Source: Ammoniphilus resinae
GTDB lineage: Bacteria > Bacillota > Bacilli > Aneurinibacillales > RAOX-1
DNA length: 60,931 bases
Direction: 5' to 3'
Assembly: GCF_017873965.1 (NCBI RefSeq)
Contig: NZ_JAGGKT010000023.1
Location: 1-60,931 of the forward strand
Both the position numbers and the translations under genes were made by a program. Under the pieces are notes generated by a model, which was given only the letters and a program-made list of their open reading frames with translations, had not been told where the DNA came from and made no database searches. This document shows positions 16,778-26,002 of this stretch, in pieces (positions within the stretch are counted from its first letter, which is position 1; each line of letters opens with the position of its first letter).

Positions 16778-16834
16778 TTGACAATTATTAAATTATTTAT
16801 TATTGTAATTCTGTATTACATCTCATCTGATGAG
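16778..16834 (+). promoter_or_regulatory. Divergent promoter and palindrome for the Gfo/GntR/MDR operon
   Basis: TTGACA (16778-16783), 17 nt, TATTGT (16801-16806) is a good promoter. A 13-bp perfect palindrome CTCATC-T-GATGAG follows at 16822-16834, with a further GATGAG half-site at about 16845-16850. The palindrome sits where a repressor would block early transcription; the downstream GntR protein is the natural candidate. The remaining roughly 300-nt gap between the divergent operons is AT-rich with no gene. Confidence 0.5.
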
Positions 16835-16907
16835 TTAAACACGTGATGAGTCTTTTCTTTTTAAAGCTCCACTTTAAAACCCAAAATTTGTAGAAAGGTG
16901 ATGCAAA

Positions 16908-17921
16908 TTGAGACGCAAAATCAAAGTTGCTGTCATTGGAGCGGGACGCGTAGGAAACAGTCATATACAAGCCATTTTAAAATCTCCAGAGCAAATTGAA
17001 CTTGGAGGAATCGTTGAACAACAAGCAGCATTGGCCAATGAAACCGCAAAAACAAATAACACGAGAGCCTTTTATTCTGTGGAAGAAGCCCTAAGCAACA
17101 CGGACATTGACGCTTATGTTGTTTGTCTTCCACATCATTTGCATTACCCCATTGGGAAACAGATCCTTGAGGCAGGCCGTCATGTGCTTATTGAAAAACC
17201 GTTGGGAATTCACCTCAGAGAGGTGCGGGATCTTATTCAAACCGCTGAAAAACATGGCGTATATGTCATGTCTGGTCAGAGCCGGCGATTCTATAATCCG
17301 ATTCAACAAGCGAAGGAATACTTGCCTGCCATTGATGGCCCTACGAACCTTCTATACAATTTCGCCTGCATTTTCACAAAGGATAGTGCTCCAGTATGGT
17401 GGCGTGAAGAAAAGAAAACTGGCGGACTGGTTTTAGGAATGCTTGGTTCCCATAGTATTGATATGACGCTCTGGATGTTTGAAGGAAGAAGGCCTGTACG
17501 AGTTTATTGTGAAACCCGTAAGATTACAGATGTTTTTGAAGGGGATGATGCGGGTTCCATTATCATTACCTTTGATGATGGGTGCATTGCAACCAACTAC
17601 TTATCAATCTGTCATTCCCCTCTCAAACATGAATGCCTTATCGAAGGACGAAAAGGATCAATCTATTTTAATCATGAAGGGGACCACGATGGTGTGATCG
17701 GCACCTCTGCCACCAAAGTTTTAGTAAACGGAAAACAACTTGATACGTCGGATGACCCTGATTGCTTCACCCTGCAAATCAGGGAATTCACCTCGGCTAT
17801 TCTAGAAAATCGGCAACCCAGCACTTCTGCACAAAATGTTTATTCTTCCTATCTTGTTTTGGAAGCTGCCAAGGAATCTGCAAAGAAACACCAATCCATC
17901 GATTTGAGAGAGTTCATTTAA
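16908..17921 (+). CDS. Gfo/Idh/MocA-family NAD(P)-dependent oxidoreductase
   Basis: A 337-residue oxidoreductase with an N-terminal Rossmann domain (AVIGAGRVGNSHIQA, residues 8-22), the EKPLGIH motif (catalytic Lys region) and a C-terminal alpha/beta domain with the family's HSIDM segment. Family members oxidise a ring or chain hydroxyl of inositols, sugars and sugar acids. The start is TTG, set by AAAGGTG 7 nt upstream (16894-16900). It is followed by a GntR regulator and a medium-chain dehydrogenase on the same strand. Substrate unknown; an acid sugar or cyclitol by context. Confidence 0.9.
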   Translation: MRRKIKVAVIGAGRVGNSHIQAILKSPEQIELGGIVEQQAALANETAKTNNTRAFYSVEEALSNTDIDAYVVCLPHHLHYPIGKQILEAGRHVLIEKPLGIHLREVRDLIQTAEKHGVYVMSGQSRRFYNPIQQAKEYLPAIDGPTNLLYNFACIFTKDSAPVWWREEKKTGGLVLGMLGSHSIDMTLWMFEGRRPVRVYCETRKITDVFEGDDAGSIIITFDDGCIATNYLSICHSPLKHECLIEGRKGSIYFNHEGDHDGVIGTSATKVLVNGKQLDTSDDPDCFTLQIREFTSAILENRQPSTSAQNVYSSYLVLEAAKESAKKHQSIDLREFI

Positions 17922-17939
17922 ATCATAAAGAAGGCAGAC

Positions 17940-18605
17940 ATGATTATGACCTATCACCTACAACCATTCATCGAGAAATTAACGAGAGATATCGTTTGGA
18001 AAATTACCCAAAATGAATATGGTCCACGCGAGCAGTTACCATCCATTGAAGAAATGGCTAAGCAATACGGGGTTGCCCGCTCGACTATTCGGGAAGCCTT
18101 GAAACATCTTCAATCATGCGGATTAATTTACTCCCAGCACGGTAAAGGAACCTTTCTATTAAACTTTAAAGTTTCTGAACATGGGGGCAATGTTATTTTA
18201 GAAGAGATTTTAGATCTGAGAAGAATGCTTGAAATTCATGCCATGAAAAAAGCCGTTCAGACTAGAACAGACCAGGATATTGCTAGACTCCAACAATTAT
18301 TGAATGAAATGGAACAGTGCATCACAAGTCCTGTTCGCTTTACCGATACGGATCGGCAGTTTCATATATCGATTGCAGAGGCATCGAAAAACCCATTTCT
18401 ACCTAGTATGTATCATAATATTAGCGGATTGTTTGCGGGTTTACAGGATGCCATTTTCCAGGTAAAAGGATCGCCAGAAAAAGCCCTATATGAACATCAA
18501 GTCATGTTAAGAGCGTTAGTGGGACGTGATGAATCGCTTGCACTGGATGTTATGAACAATCACCTGGACAGTATTGTTAAGCAAATAAGAGAACGAAGGG
18601 TTTAA
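17940..18605 (+). CDS. GntR-family (FadR subfamily) transcriptional regulator
   Basis: A 221-residue regulator with a winged helix (residues about 10-75; YGVARSTIREALKHLQSCGLI) and an FCD helical domain containing RQFHISIAEASKNPF and HQVMLRAL, whose histidines typically hold a metal and an organic acid ligand. GAAGG lies 5 nt before the ATG. It is the middle gene of the Gfo-GntR-MDR operon and a likely local repressor. It is only distantly similar to the GntR gene at 7505-8194, so the two probably answer different inducers. Confidence 0.9.
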   Translation: MIMTYHLQPFIEKLTRDIVWKITQNEYGPREQLPSIEEMAKQYGVARSTIREALKHLQSCGLIYSQHGKGTFLLNFKVSEHGGNVILEEILDLRRMLEIHAMKKAVQTRTDQDIARLQQLLNEMEQCITSPVRFTDTDRQFHISIAEASKNPFLPSMYHNISGLFAGLQDAIFQVKGSPEKALYEHQVMLRALVGRDESLALDVMNNHLDSIVKQIRERRV

Positions 18606-18623
18606 TATAAGAGGAGGGATACT

Positions 18624-19604
18624 ATGGTAGCAACTCTAGCAGCCAAGCTAATTGAAAAAGAAAACTTAATTCTAGAAGAAAAAAAACTCGAGCTGGGGGA
18701 AGATGAAGTACTTGTTAAAACCCATATGGCCTCGATTTGTGATGCCGATTTAAGAGCATTTCGAGGGCTTCATATGCCGGGTGACCTTCCGAAATTTGAC
18801 TATCTCGGCCATGAAGGTGGAGGTGAAGTCGTTGCCATCGGCAGTAAGGTGCGGGAATTTAAAATCGGTGATAAGGTGATGGTATTTGGCCCACATAATT
18901 CGTTTGCATACTACTTTAAGGCTCCTGTCGCGAACTTGCATAAAGTTCCTGAAGGAATGGATATGAGCGTCGCTTGCCTTGGAGAACCAATTGCAGTGGG
19001 GATGTATGCCGTGGTAGAAACGGATATCCAGCTAGGCGATACGGTTGTCGTAGCTGGATTGAATTTCCAAGGGCTGATTGCCGTTCAAGCGCTAAAAAAA
19101 CGTGGAGCAAGCAAAGTCATTGCAATTGACTATTCCGATAAACATCTGCAAATTGCGGCTGAAACAGGTGCTGATGTTTTAATCAATACAACAAAAGAAA
19201 ATGCCTTCGAAAAAGTTCACGAGTTAACCCAAGGAAGACTATGTGATGTGGTTTTCCACAGCTGCGGGTATTGGAATCCGCGAGCGGAGGAGTATTTCAA
19301 TTTAAGTGCTTCCCTTACCAAAGATGAAGGGACCATGGTTTCTGTCCCCGACCTTATGTCTAACATTTCCGCTTATTTACATCGCATCCATCATCATGGT
19401 ATTACCCTGAAGTTTCCCGCACTTATGCATCATAGTCCCGCATTCCGGGAAATTTGGGTTCCGCGGTTATTGCGAATGGTCCAGGAAGGTGGCATCAACC
19501 TTCAGCCTTTGATTACGGGACGCTATCCTATTTCCGAAGTCGTGAATGCCATGCAGGAATTCCACCAAGATCCTGATCAAGTCAAAATAGTCCTTGTTCC
19601 CTAA
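18624..19604 (+). CDS. Medium-chain dehydrogenase without the structural zinc loop
   Basis: A 326-residue MDR-superfamily enzyme. The catalytic zinc region is partly kept (ICDADLRAFRG; LGHEGGG), while the four-cysteine structural-zinc loop seen in its five neighbours is absent: between GDKVMVFG and the nucleotide domain there is only FAYYFKAP. The nucleotide-binding segment is VVVAGLNFQGLIAV, with Asn-Phe in place of the usual GxGxxG spacing, so cofactor binding may differ. A His-rich stretch RIHHHG and MHHS lies in the C-terminal half. GGAGGG precedes the ATG. It is the last gene of its operon. Confidence 0.82.
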   Translation: MVATLAAKLIEKENLILEEKKLELGEDEVLVKTHMASICDADLRAFRGLHMPGDLPKFDYLGHEGGGEVVAIGSKVREFKIGDKVMVFGPHNSFAYYFKAPVANLHKVPEGMDMSVACLGEPIAVGMYAVVETDIQLGDTVVVAGLNFQGLIAVQALKKRGASKVIAIDYSDKHLQIAAETGADVLINTTKENAFEKVHELTQGRLCDVVFHSCGYWNPRAEEYFNLSASLTKDEGTMVSVPDLMSNISAYLHRIHHHGITLKFPALMHHSPAFREIWVPRLLRMVQEGGINLQPLITGRYPISEVVNAMQEFHQDPDQVKIVLVP

Positions 19605-19630
19605 ATCCATCATCGGACATTTTTTAACCA

Positions 19631-19658
19631 AAAAAACCACCTGTAACCAGGTGGTTTT
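19631..19658. terminator. Bidirectional terminator between convergent operons
   Basis: A stem AACCACCTG/CAGGTGGTT with loop TAAC, flanked by A7 and T5 runs. It can end both the plus-strand dehydrogenase operon (stop at 19604) and the minus-strand TRAP operon (stop at 19678). Confidence 0.9.
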
Positions 19659-19677
19659 TCCTATGTGTTGCAAATCC

Positions 19678-20955
19678 CTACTTCATTAACAAGTCAGGTA
19701 ACACCAATACTAATTGCGGTACATAGGTAAAGAGATACAGAAGCAGGATAAGCATCGCCAAAAATGGCGCAATCTCTTTAATAAATTCACCTATCGTTGA
19801 CTTTGAGATACTGTTCGTCACATACATCAGTACACCTACAGGTGGAGTAATTGATCCAATCATGACATTTATCGCAAGAATAACACCATAATGGACGGGA
19901 TCTACCCCGATTTGTGCTAACAACGGCATAACCACAGGCGTGGTAATGATAATGATGGCGGTTCCCTCCAAAAAACAACCAAGAACAAGCATGACAAGCA
20001 TCAATAGTAACATAATAACCCAAGGTGTTTGGGAAATGGATTGGAACAATTCCAATACCTTAATTGGTCCTTGTTCGAAGGCCATAATCCAGCCAAAAGG
20101 GGCCGCAGCTGAAATAATAATTCCCACAGAGGCTGTCATTACCAAAGTTTCTAGAAGTTTCTCAGGTATATCTTTCCATTTTAGGTCACGATACACAAAC
20201 AATCCAACCACTAATGCATAAAGAACAGCAATCACCGCAGATTCAGTTGGGGTGAAAGCACCGCTTAAGATTCCCCCTACGATAATAAGCGGCATGATAA
20301 GTGCCCACACGGCATTCTTAAATGCCTTCCCTACCTCCGATGACGTAGCACGTGTTCTTGTTTCCAGCTTTCTCTTTGTAGCTATAAAATACGTGATCAC
20401 CATTAGTCCAAGTCCCATAAGAATTCCCGGGATAGCCCCGCCAAGAAACAGTTTTCCGACGGAAACCCCAGCAATACTTCCATAGATCACCATTGGGATA
20501 CTTGGGGGGATTATGGGGCCAATAGTTGCTGCAGATCCTAAGATCGCCGAGGAAAATCCTCTGCCATATCCTCTTTTGACCATTTCGGGGATTAGGGTTG
20601 TACCGGTAGCAGCTGCATCAGCAACTCCAGAACCCGATACACCTGACATAAACATATTCGAAACAACTGCAACATGGGCTAAGCTCCCACGAATATGGCC
20701 GACAAGTGCCTCCGATAAACGAATCAATCTTGTTGTAATACCTCCACCGTTCATCAGTGCTCCAGCTAAAATAAAAAGCGGAATCGCAAGTAAAGGAAAG
20801 GAGTCTAAGCCCACAATCAACCGCTGTGGAAGCGTTTCAATCGGGACGGTTCCAGTCGTTTGAATAGCTAATAACGAAGCTGCCAACAATGCAAAACCAA
20901 CGGGGAGTCCAACCACGATTAAAATTAATAGACTTGAAACCAGCATCACGAGCAT
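19678..20955 (-). CDS. dctM: TRAP transporter large permease, DctM type
   Basis: A 425-residue integral membrane protein of about 12 hydrophobic segments, the sodium-coupled transport subunit of a tripartite ATP-independent periplasmic transporter. Family features are the N-terminal LPVGFALLAASL, IPLFILAGALMNGG, SGVSGSGVADAAA and IGPIIPPSIPMVIYG motifs, and ITPPVGVLMYVTN near the C-terminus. AAGGGG precedes the ATG. The small permease ends 2 nt upstream and the binding protein lies further upstream, completing the set. It probably imports the acid sugar that the island degrades, because TRAP systems prefer carboxylates. Confidence 0.94.
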   Translation of the reverse strand: MLVMLVSSLLILIVVGLPVGFALLAASLLAIQTTGTVPIETLPQRLIVGLDSFPLLAIPLFILAGALMNGGGITTRLIRLSEALVGHIRGSLAHVAVVSNMFMSGVSGSGVADAAATGTTLIPEMVKRGYGRGFSSAILGSAATIGPIIPPSIPMVIYGSIAGVSVGKLFLGGAIPGILMGLGLMVITYFIATKRKLETRTRATSSEVGKAFKNAVWALIMPLIIVGGILSGAFTPTESAVIAVLYALVVGLFVYRDLKWKDIPEKLLETLVMTASVGIIISAAAPFGWIMAFEQGPIKVLELFQSISQTPWVIMLLLMLVMLVLGCFLEGTAIIIITTPVVMPLLAQIGVDPVHYGVILAINVMIGSITPPVGVLMYVTNSISKSTIGEFIKEIAPFLAMLILLLYLFTYVPQLVLVLPDLLMK

Positions 20956-20957
20956 GG

Positions 20958-21467
20958 TTATATCCCCTTTCCATCAAAATTGTCTAATTGGTCTACAACA
21001 ATGGAAGGTCCAAGCCACAATGTTTTCCACATATCGATGACGGTATAAATAAACATCAAAAAGCAAGATACTGGTACTGCCGCGTAAATTATCCCTGTTG
21101 GGATTTCCAAGCTTGTTGTCGGTACATCCCATGTCGAAAGGGTTAGCAGGAATCCATAATAAAACATAATAGAAAACAAAATGAGTAGGGCCAGTTGAAT
21201 GATGAAATAAAAGGCCTTTTGGAATCCCCCGGGGGCAATTCGAATTAAAAAATCCAAAGCAATATGCCCTTTCCTTTTAACAGCGACTACTGACCCTAAA
21301 TACACCGTCCAAATAAACGTATAACGGGATAACTCATCCGTCCATACAATAGACACATTAACAAACCTTGCAAATACTCCAACTGAAACGGTCGCAACCA
21401 TCACCGCAACAAGGATGCATCCCACAATTTCTTCCGCATGTCGAATGATAAAACGAATGTTGGACAA
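20958..21467 (-). CDS. dctQ: TRAP transporter small permease, DctQ type
   Basis: A 169-residue four-helix membrane protein, the small permease of the TRAP transporter. WTDELSRYTFIWTVYLGSVVAVKRKGHIALD carries the typical W-x-E-E/L-x-R-Y and H-I-x-x-D features. The start is a TTG at 21467, preceded by AAGGGGTG with about 8 nt spacing; an ATG closer to it is out of frame. It is encoded between the binding protein and DctM. Its job is to couple the binding protein to the large permease. Confidence 0.9.
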   Translation of the reverse strand: MSNIRFIIRHAEEIVGCILVAVMVATVSVGVFARFVNVSIVWTDELSRYTFIWTVYLGSVVAVKRKGHIALDFLIRIAPGGFQKAFYFIIQLALLILFSIMFYYGFLLTLSTWDVPTTSLEIPTGIIYAAVPVSCFLMFIYTVIDMWKTLWLGPSIVVDQLDNFDGKGI

Positions 21468-21542
21468 TACATTTCACCCCTTCTTAGAAGTTTTAGGGGA
21501 GTAGGGCAATCTCTGAGCCCTACTCCATCAAGATCGCTATCT

Positions 21543-22646
21543 CTATTCTTGTGCTTTTTTGATTTTTTCATAGAAATCTTGATCAAACTTATCCAAGAAG
21601 GATTTATATGTATCCTTTGTCGCTTCGCGGAAGGCATTCAAATCAGGCTTTACAACCTTCATTCCGTTCTTCTCCAGTATCCCCAGTTCTTCTTCATTAG
21701 CTTTCAGCTGTTCTTCAGACTGGTAATCCCCCGCTTCAATCATTGCATCCTTAATAATTTGCTGTTGCTCAGATGATAAGGTATTCCACCACTTTAAACT
21801 GATGCTTGGAATCTGATTCTGGGTCATATGGCCTGTCAAATTAATCGTGTCTTGAACTTCAAAAAACTTTGAGGTATAAATAGTGTTTATTGGATTTTCC
21901 TGAGCCTCAATCGTGCCAGTGCTTAAGGCCATGTAGACCTCTGTGAAAGCCATTGGTGTAACGTTTGCTCCCATGATTTTAAAAGGTTCGGTATGTGCTT
22001 TCGCATCAGGAGTACGAATCTTTAAACCCGCAAGTGCATCCGGGGTAGCGATTTCCTTTCCTTTCGTTGTGATTTGTCGGTCACCGTACCACCATACCGC
22101 CTCAGGTATAATTTTTAGGCCTGCCGCTTCAGCCTCCGTTGCAATTTCTTTATAAGCGTCACTTTGCGCTAATTTTTTTAAACTAGCAAACTTTTCCCGT
22201 TCATTCTCACCTTTAATAACATAGGGTAAAGCAAGAACCGCTGCTTTCGGTGCAAAATTAGACATCATAGCAGCAGAGGGTATAGAAATTTGGAATGTAC
22301 CTAATTTATTGCCTTCAATCATATCCTTTTCATTTCCTAGCTGGCTTGAAGGGAACACCTGGACTTCCATTTGTCCATTGGATTTTTGTTCTACAATTTC
22401 TTTAAATTTAAGTGAACCTTTCTGCAGTGAGGTTGTATCTGCAACGGTGTGTCCGAGCTTGATAACTATTTTCTCAGTACCAGCTTGCTCTTTCTTGGCC
22501 TCTTCTTGTTTCGGTGGTGTAGATGTTGAATTAGAATTCGAGCTGTTATTCGCTGGTTGGCTTCCAGTTGAAGAACCTCCGCATCCAGCAAGAATCGATG
22601 ATGCCAATAAGGTTGTCCCAATCATCCAATGTACTTTTTTCATCAT
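21543..22646 (-). CDS. dctP: TRAP transporter solute-binding lipoprotein, DctP type
   Basis: A 367-residue solute-binding lipoprotein. The signal peptide (residues 1-20) ends in a lipobox LAGC, followed by a Ser/Asn-rich linker and the DctP fold. KIRTPD holds the arginine that pairs with substrate carboxylate in this family, and PMAFTEVYMAL plus IEAQENP follow as usual. The start is one of two adjacent ATG codons behind GGGGAG; the longer frame to 22718 has no site. It is the first gene of the dctPQM operon. Carboxylate-type substrate is family knowledge; a sugar acid is inference from neighbours. Confidence 0.93.
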   Translation of the reverse strand: MMKKVHWMIGTTLLASSILAGCGGSSTGSQPANNSSNSNSTSTPPKQEEAKKEQAGTEKIVIKLGHTVADTTSLQKGSLKFKEIVEQKSNGQMEVQVFPSSQLGNEKDMIEGNKLGTFQISIPSAAMMSNFAPKAAVLALPYVIKGENEREKFASLKKLAQSDAYKEIATEAEAAGLKIIPEAVWWYGDRQITTKGKEIATPDALAGLKIRTPDAKAHTEPFKIMGANVTPMAFTEVYMALSTGTIEAQENPINTIYTSKFFEVQDTINLTGHMTQNQIPSISLKWWNTLSSEQQQIIKDAMIEAGDYQSEEQLKANEEELGILEKNGMKVVKPDLNAFREATKDTYKSFLDKFDQDFYEKIKKAQE

Positions 22647-22673
22647 AACAACTCCCCTTATAGTTTTTATTAA

Positions 22674-22689
22674 TTTAAAGCGCTTTAAA
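22674..22689. promoter_or_regulatory. 16-bp perfect palindrome upstream of the TRAP operon
   Basis: TTTAAAGCGCTTTAAA is a perfect 16-bp palindrome 28 nt upstream of the DctP start codon, in the gap between the TRAP operon and a divergent DeoR regulator. An operator candidate. Confidence 0.45.
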
Positions 22690-22826
22690 AACTGTGTTTT
22701 AACCTGCCGAGATTCCACTTTAATCTATCGAGTTTCCTCACCGCCTTCCAAAAGTAATTTTCATTCATAGGCAAAACCCTCAATACTAGTTAGAATCATT
22801 GCAAACTTCAAAATATAAAAATTTAA

Positions 22827-22854
22827 TTGAACTATCTGACTATTATTGTATAAT
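22827..22854 (+). promoter_or_regulatory. Promoter of the DeoR-MDR-kinase-AKR operon
   Basis: TTGAAC (22827-22832), 16-nt spacer, TATAAT (22849-22854). The start is predicted near 22861, about 64 nt before the DeoR-family gene. Confidence 0.65.
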
Positions 22855-22924
22855 AAACATATTGGAACATCAATACACAATCTCAAACAATATCAAACAA
22901 AGTTGTCATTCAAGGGGATAAGCA

Positions 22925-23695
22925 ATGTTAGCTGAAGAGCGAAGAGCCAAAATCATTGAGTTTCTTAAAACGGAAGAGACGATGACTGTTCAGCATCTAA
23001 GCGAAAAACTTAAGGTTTCTGAAATGACTATTCGCAGAGATTTAATCACTCTCGATAAAAAAAGGGTGATACGCCGCATCCATGGAGGGGCAACAATCTT
23101 ACAAAGGGAAAAGATTACGGTCCGAAGCCCGTTTAATGAACGAGAGGATCGCCTTTGGCACGAAAAATTACGAATTGCAAAAAAAACTGCTGAAACCATC
23201 AAGGACGGAGAAACCATCCTTATGGATATTGGGACTACAACTCATCTTGTAGCACAGCACTTAAAACATAGAACGAACCTTTTCATTGTGACAAACTCCA
23301 TTAAAATCGCCCATGAGATGGCTGGTCTCCCAAGTATTAAAGTTCTCTTATTAGGTGGATATCTTTATGATCCATTTGAATTAAGTTTGGTCGGCTTACC
23401 CGTGATTAAGATGCTAAGCGAACTAAGAGTCGATAAGGCAATAATTGGGGTAGCCGGCGTCCATGAGGACAGAGGGATCGTCAATTTAGATTTAGATGAA
23501 TCCGAAATTCGCAAGATAATGATCCATTGCGCAAGAGAAGTCATTGTTGTTGCAGATCATTCCAAAATCGGGAAAGATTCCCTTGTTTCAGTGGCTCCAT
23601 TAACAGCCATTGATACACTGATTACCAATAAAGCTGCTGATCCCCACTATATTAGTCTTTTCAAACAATATGGTGTTCAGGTCATTCTAGCGTAA
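22925..23695 (+). CDS. DeoR-family transcriptional regulator
   Basis: A 256-residue repressor. The N-terminal DeoR helix-turn-helix (LSEKLKVSEMTIRRDLITLD, then the IHGGA signature) is followed by the DeoRC sugar-phosphate sensor domain with GTTTHLVAQHL and LLGGYLYDPFELS. DeoR proteins bind phosphorylated sugars, and the operon's DUF1537 kinase would make such a ligand. It is the first gene of a plus-strand operon (DeoR, dehydrogenase, acid-sugar kinase, aldo/keto reductase), and its gene is divergent from the TRAP operon, which it may also control. Confidence 0.93.
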   Translation: MLAEERRAKIIEFLKTEETMTVQHLSEKLKVSEMTIRRDLITLDKKRVIRRIHGGATILQREKITVRSPFNEREDRLWHEKLRIAKKTAETIKDGETILMDIGTTTHLVAQHLKHRTNLFIVTNSIKIAHEMAGLPSIKVLLLGGYLYDPFELSLVGLPVIKMLSELRVDKAIIGVAGVHEDRGIVNLDLDESEIRKIMIHCAREVIVVADHSKIGKDSLVSVAPLTAIDTLITNKAADPHYISLFKQYGVQVILA

Positions 23696-23729
23696 GGAAA
23701 GTCAAACATTTATAGGAGGTTTTTATTTT

Positions 23730-24758
23730 ATGAAGAACATGTATCAAGCTGCTGTTGTTTACGGTCCAGGGGATATTCGTTTGGAAAACCTTGAACATTC
23801 AACACCCGCTGCAGATGAAGTGAAAATCCAGGTTTTTGAGGCGAATATTTGCCCTACAGACTTGCGTGGATATCGTGGGGCTAAAGAAATCCGTCATCCT
23901 GAACGTGTAGGTCATGAATTTGCTGGATATGTCACAGAAGTCGGATCATCAGTAACACGCTTTAAGATAGGTGATCGCGTGACTGCGATGTCATGGACGG
24001 CTTGCTACCGTTGTGAAAAGTGCACTCGTGGAAAATATTCTGCTTGTCCACATCGTACTTTGAACATGGGGGCTTTTGGAGAATACATTACAGTAAAAGA
24101 ATGGGTAGTTTATAAACTCCCAGAACATTTATCCTTCGGTGTTGCAAGCTGTGCTGAACCTTTGGCAAGCGTGTTAAAGGCCTGTACTGTAATTAGTCGC
24201 GTAACCTTAGGGGACCAGGTTGTTGTTTATGGACTCGGCCCTATGGGAATTCTTCATCTCCAAGTATGTAAACTTTTAGGTGCTACGGTTATTGGAATTG
24301 ACTTAATCCCAGAAAGGTTGGAAATTGCCCGGAAGGCCGGTGCAGATGCTGTAATCAATGGCAATGATGTGGATGTCATCAAAGAAGTGAAGGAACTAAC
24401 AGGCGGTGGAGCCGATGTCGTCATTGTGGCTGTAGGCGGAGCAGCTGAAGCTCCTTGCACAGAAAATGCGCTAAAAATGGCGGCACATGGCTGTCGGATC
24501 AATATTTTCACTGGCACTTTCCCTCTACGCAAAATGACCATTGATCCCAATTTGATCCATTATGGAGAATATGAATTATCCGGAACACGGTCTTACAATC
24601 CCAAGACATTTGAATTAGCTCTTGATCTGCTCGCTAAAGGGCAAATCAATGTGGATTTAGTTCGGACACCAACGATTACCCTTGACGACATTAAGCATGG
24701 CTTTGATATACACGGAACACGGGAAGCCATGAAGGTAGCAGTCACAATTAGGAAATAA
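23730..24758 (+). CDS. Zinc-dependent medium-chain dehydrogenase
   Basis: A 342-residue zinc dehydrogenase. The catalytic site has ICPTDLRGYRG (Cys with Pro-Thr in place of Gly-Thr) and VGHE; structural cysteines are in CYRCEKCTRGKYSAC; the nucleotide fold is VVYGLGPMGILH. AGGAGG precedes the ATG. It is 34 nt after the regulator and 2 nt before the kinase gene, so it is clearly operonic. It probably makes the 3-keto (or 2-keto) acid sugar that the DUF1537 kinase then phosphorylates. That order is inferred from tetronate pathways. Confidence 0.88.
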   Translation: MKNMYQAAVVYGPGDIRLENLEHSTPAADEVKIQVFEANICPTDLRGYRGAKEIRHPERVGHEFAGYVTEVGSSVTRFKIGDRVTAMSWTACYRCEKCTRGKYSACPHRTLNMGAFGEYITVKEWVVYKLPEHLSFGVASCAEPLASVLKACTVISRVTLGDQVVVYGLGPMGILHLQVCKLLGATVIGIDLIPERLEIARKAGADAVINGNDVDVIKEVKELTGGGADVVIVAVGGAAEAPCTENALKMAAHGCRINIFTGTFPLRKMTIDPNLIHYGEYELSGTRSYNPKTFELALDLLAKGQINVDLVRTPTITLDDIKHGFDIHGTREAMKVAVTIRK

Positions 24759-24760
24759 AA

Positions 24761-25996
24761 ATGACAAAGATAGCGATTATCGCGGATGATTTAACCGGGG
24801 CATTGGACAGTGCTGTATATTTCGGGAAAGAGGGATACCCAACCGTTTGTTATCTCGAATGGGGGGAAAAGACAATTTCAACCCTCTCCCCTTCTGAGGT
24901 TACAGTCTTTAATACCAATTCTAGAAATCTGCCAGAAGAACAACTAGAGTCTTGCTTGAAACCCTATATTGACTGGTCTTCTAGTGCCAAGATTTGGTTT
25001 AAAAAAATTGATTCAACTCTGCGTGGACATATCGGACGTGAGTTAGAAATTTTCATTCAACAACTAAAGCCTGATGCTGTCCTAGTCTCCCCTGCTTATC
25101 TAGATACGGGAAGAACTGTCAATCAAGGAAGCCTGTTTGTTTATGGGGTACCGCTAGAAAAGACAGAACTAGCTTATGATCTTCCTGACGATTGTCGAAC
25201 CTCACAGCTCGTGAAACGGTTTAGCTATAAGTCAAATATTAAAATGAAGCACATGAATCGGACCGAATATTGGAATAAGCAATCTATAATGGATACAATA
25301 GAAACCGCTTTACTGCAAGGAATTAACGTTTTTTCATTTGACATGATTCACCAGGAGGATGAAGCTCTTTTAATAGAAATCGGTACAAAGCTGCAAACCA
25401 CCGGAAAAAAAATTCTTTGGTGCGGCTCTGCCGGATTAGCAAAAGCATTGGCCCACAGCCTGCCTAGTAAATTAAAAAGTTCCTTAAGCCTTCTCATCAA
25501 CCATAGCAGGTTGTGGATCATCGGTAGTAGAAAAATGATCTCGCACCAACAGGCAAATGAGCTCATTCAAAAAACCTCAGCTGCTGTTCTATTGATATCG
25601 GGTAACTCCCTTACGACAGAACAACAATTAAAGATAAAACTAGCGGTAGAAGAAAAAAAAGATATAGTCTTATATTCCGCTATTGAGGAAACATCTTCCG
25701 AATGTAAGCCAGAAATTGCTCAGCACCTGGCCCAGGCAGCACGTAATATCTTAGAGCTTTATCGAACAAAGATTAACTATATTATATTAGTTGGAGGTGA
25801 TACAGGCTCCATTTTCCTGCAAACAATAGGAGGCAACACCATTCACATTATTGGGGAAATTGAAGACGCTGTGCCTTGCAGCAGGGTCATAACAAATGAT
25901 CACCATGAATTTATATTGATTACGAAGGGCGGAAGTATCGGTGATGTCGGAACTTTGTCAAGGGTTTGGAATTGGATAAACAAAGGGAGAGAGTGA
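24761..25996 (+). CDS. DUF1537 four-carbon acid-sugar kinase family protein
   Basis: A 411-residue kinase of the DUF1537 family (OtnK, DtnK and OiaK are characterised members that phosphorylate 3-oxo-tetronate, D-threonate and 3-oxo-isoapionate). The N-terminal substrate domain has IADDLTGALDSA (residues 6-17) and FKKIDSTLRGHIG; the C-terminal nucleotide domain has LVGGDTGS and the TKGGSIGD motif near the end. It starts 2 nt after the dehydrogenase stop. Its presence is the strongest marker that the island degrades acid sugars of four to five carbons. The exact substrate among the three is not decidable by eye. Confidence 0.92.
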   Translation: MTKIAIIADDLTGALDSAVYFGKEGYPTVCYLEWGEKTISTLSPSEVTVFNTNSRNLPEEQLESCLKPYIDWSSSAKIWFKKIDSTLRGHIGRELEIFIQQLKPDAVLVSPAYLDTGRTVNQGSLFVYGVPLEKTELAYDLPDDCRTSQLVKRFSYKSNIKMKHMNRTEYWNKQSIMDTIETALLQGINVFSFDMIHQEDEALLIEIGTKLQTTGKKILWCGSAGLAKALAHSLPSKLKSSLSLLINHSRLWIIGSRKMISHQQANELIQKTSAAVLLISGNSLTTEQQLKIKLAVEEKKDIVLYSAIEETSSECKPEIAQHLAQAARNILELYRTKINYIILVGGDTGSIFLQTIGGNTIHIIGEIEDAVPCSRVITNDHHEFILITKGGSIGDVGTLSRVWNWINKGRE

Positions 25997-26002
25997 GCAA
26001 AT

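Noticed and set aside
20252-20863. Plus-strand open frames of 77 and 116 residues inside dctM
   Set aside because: Antisense shadows of a membrane-protein gene; low-complexity translation without initiation sites.
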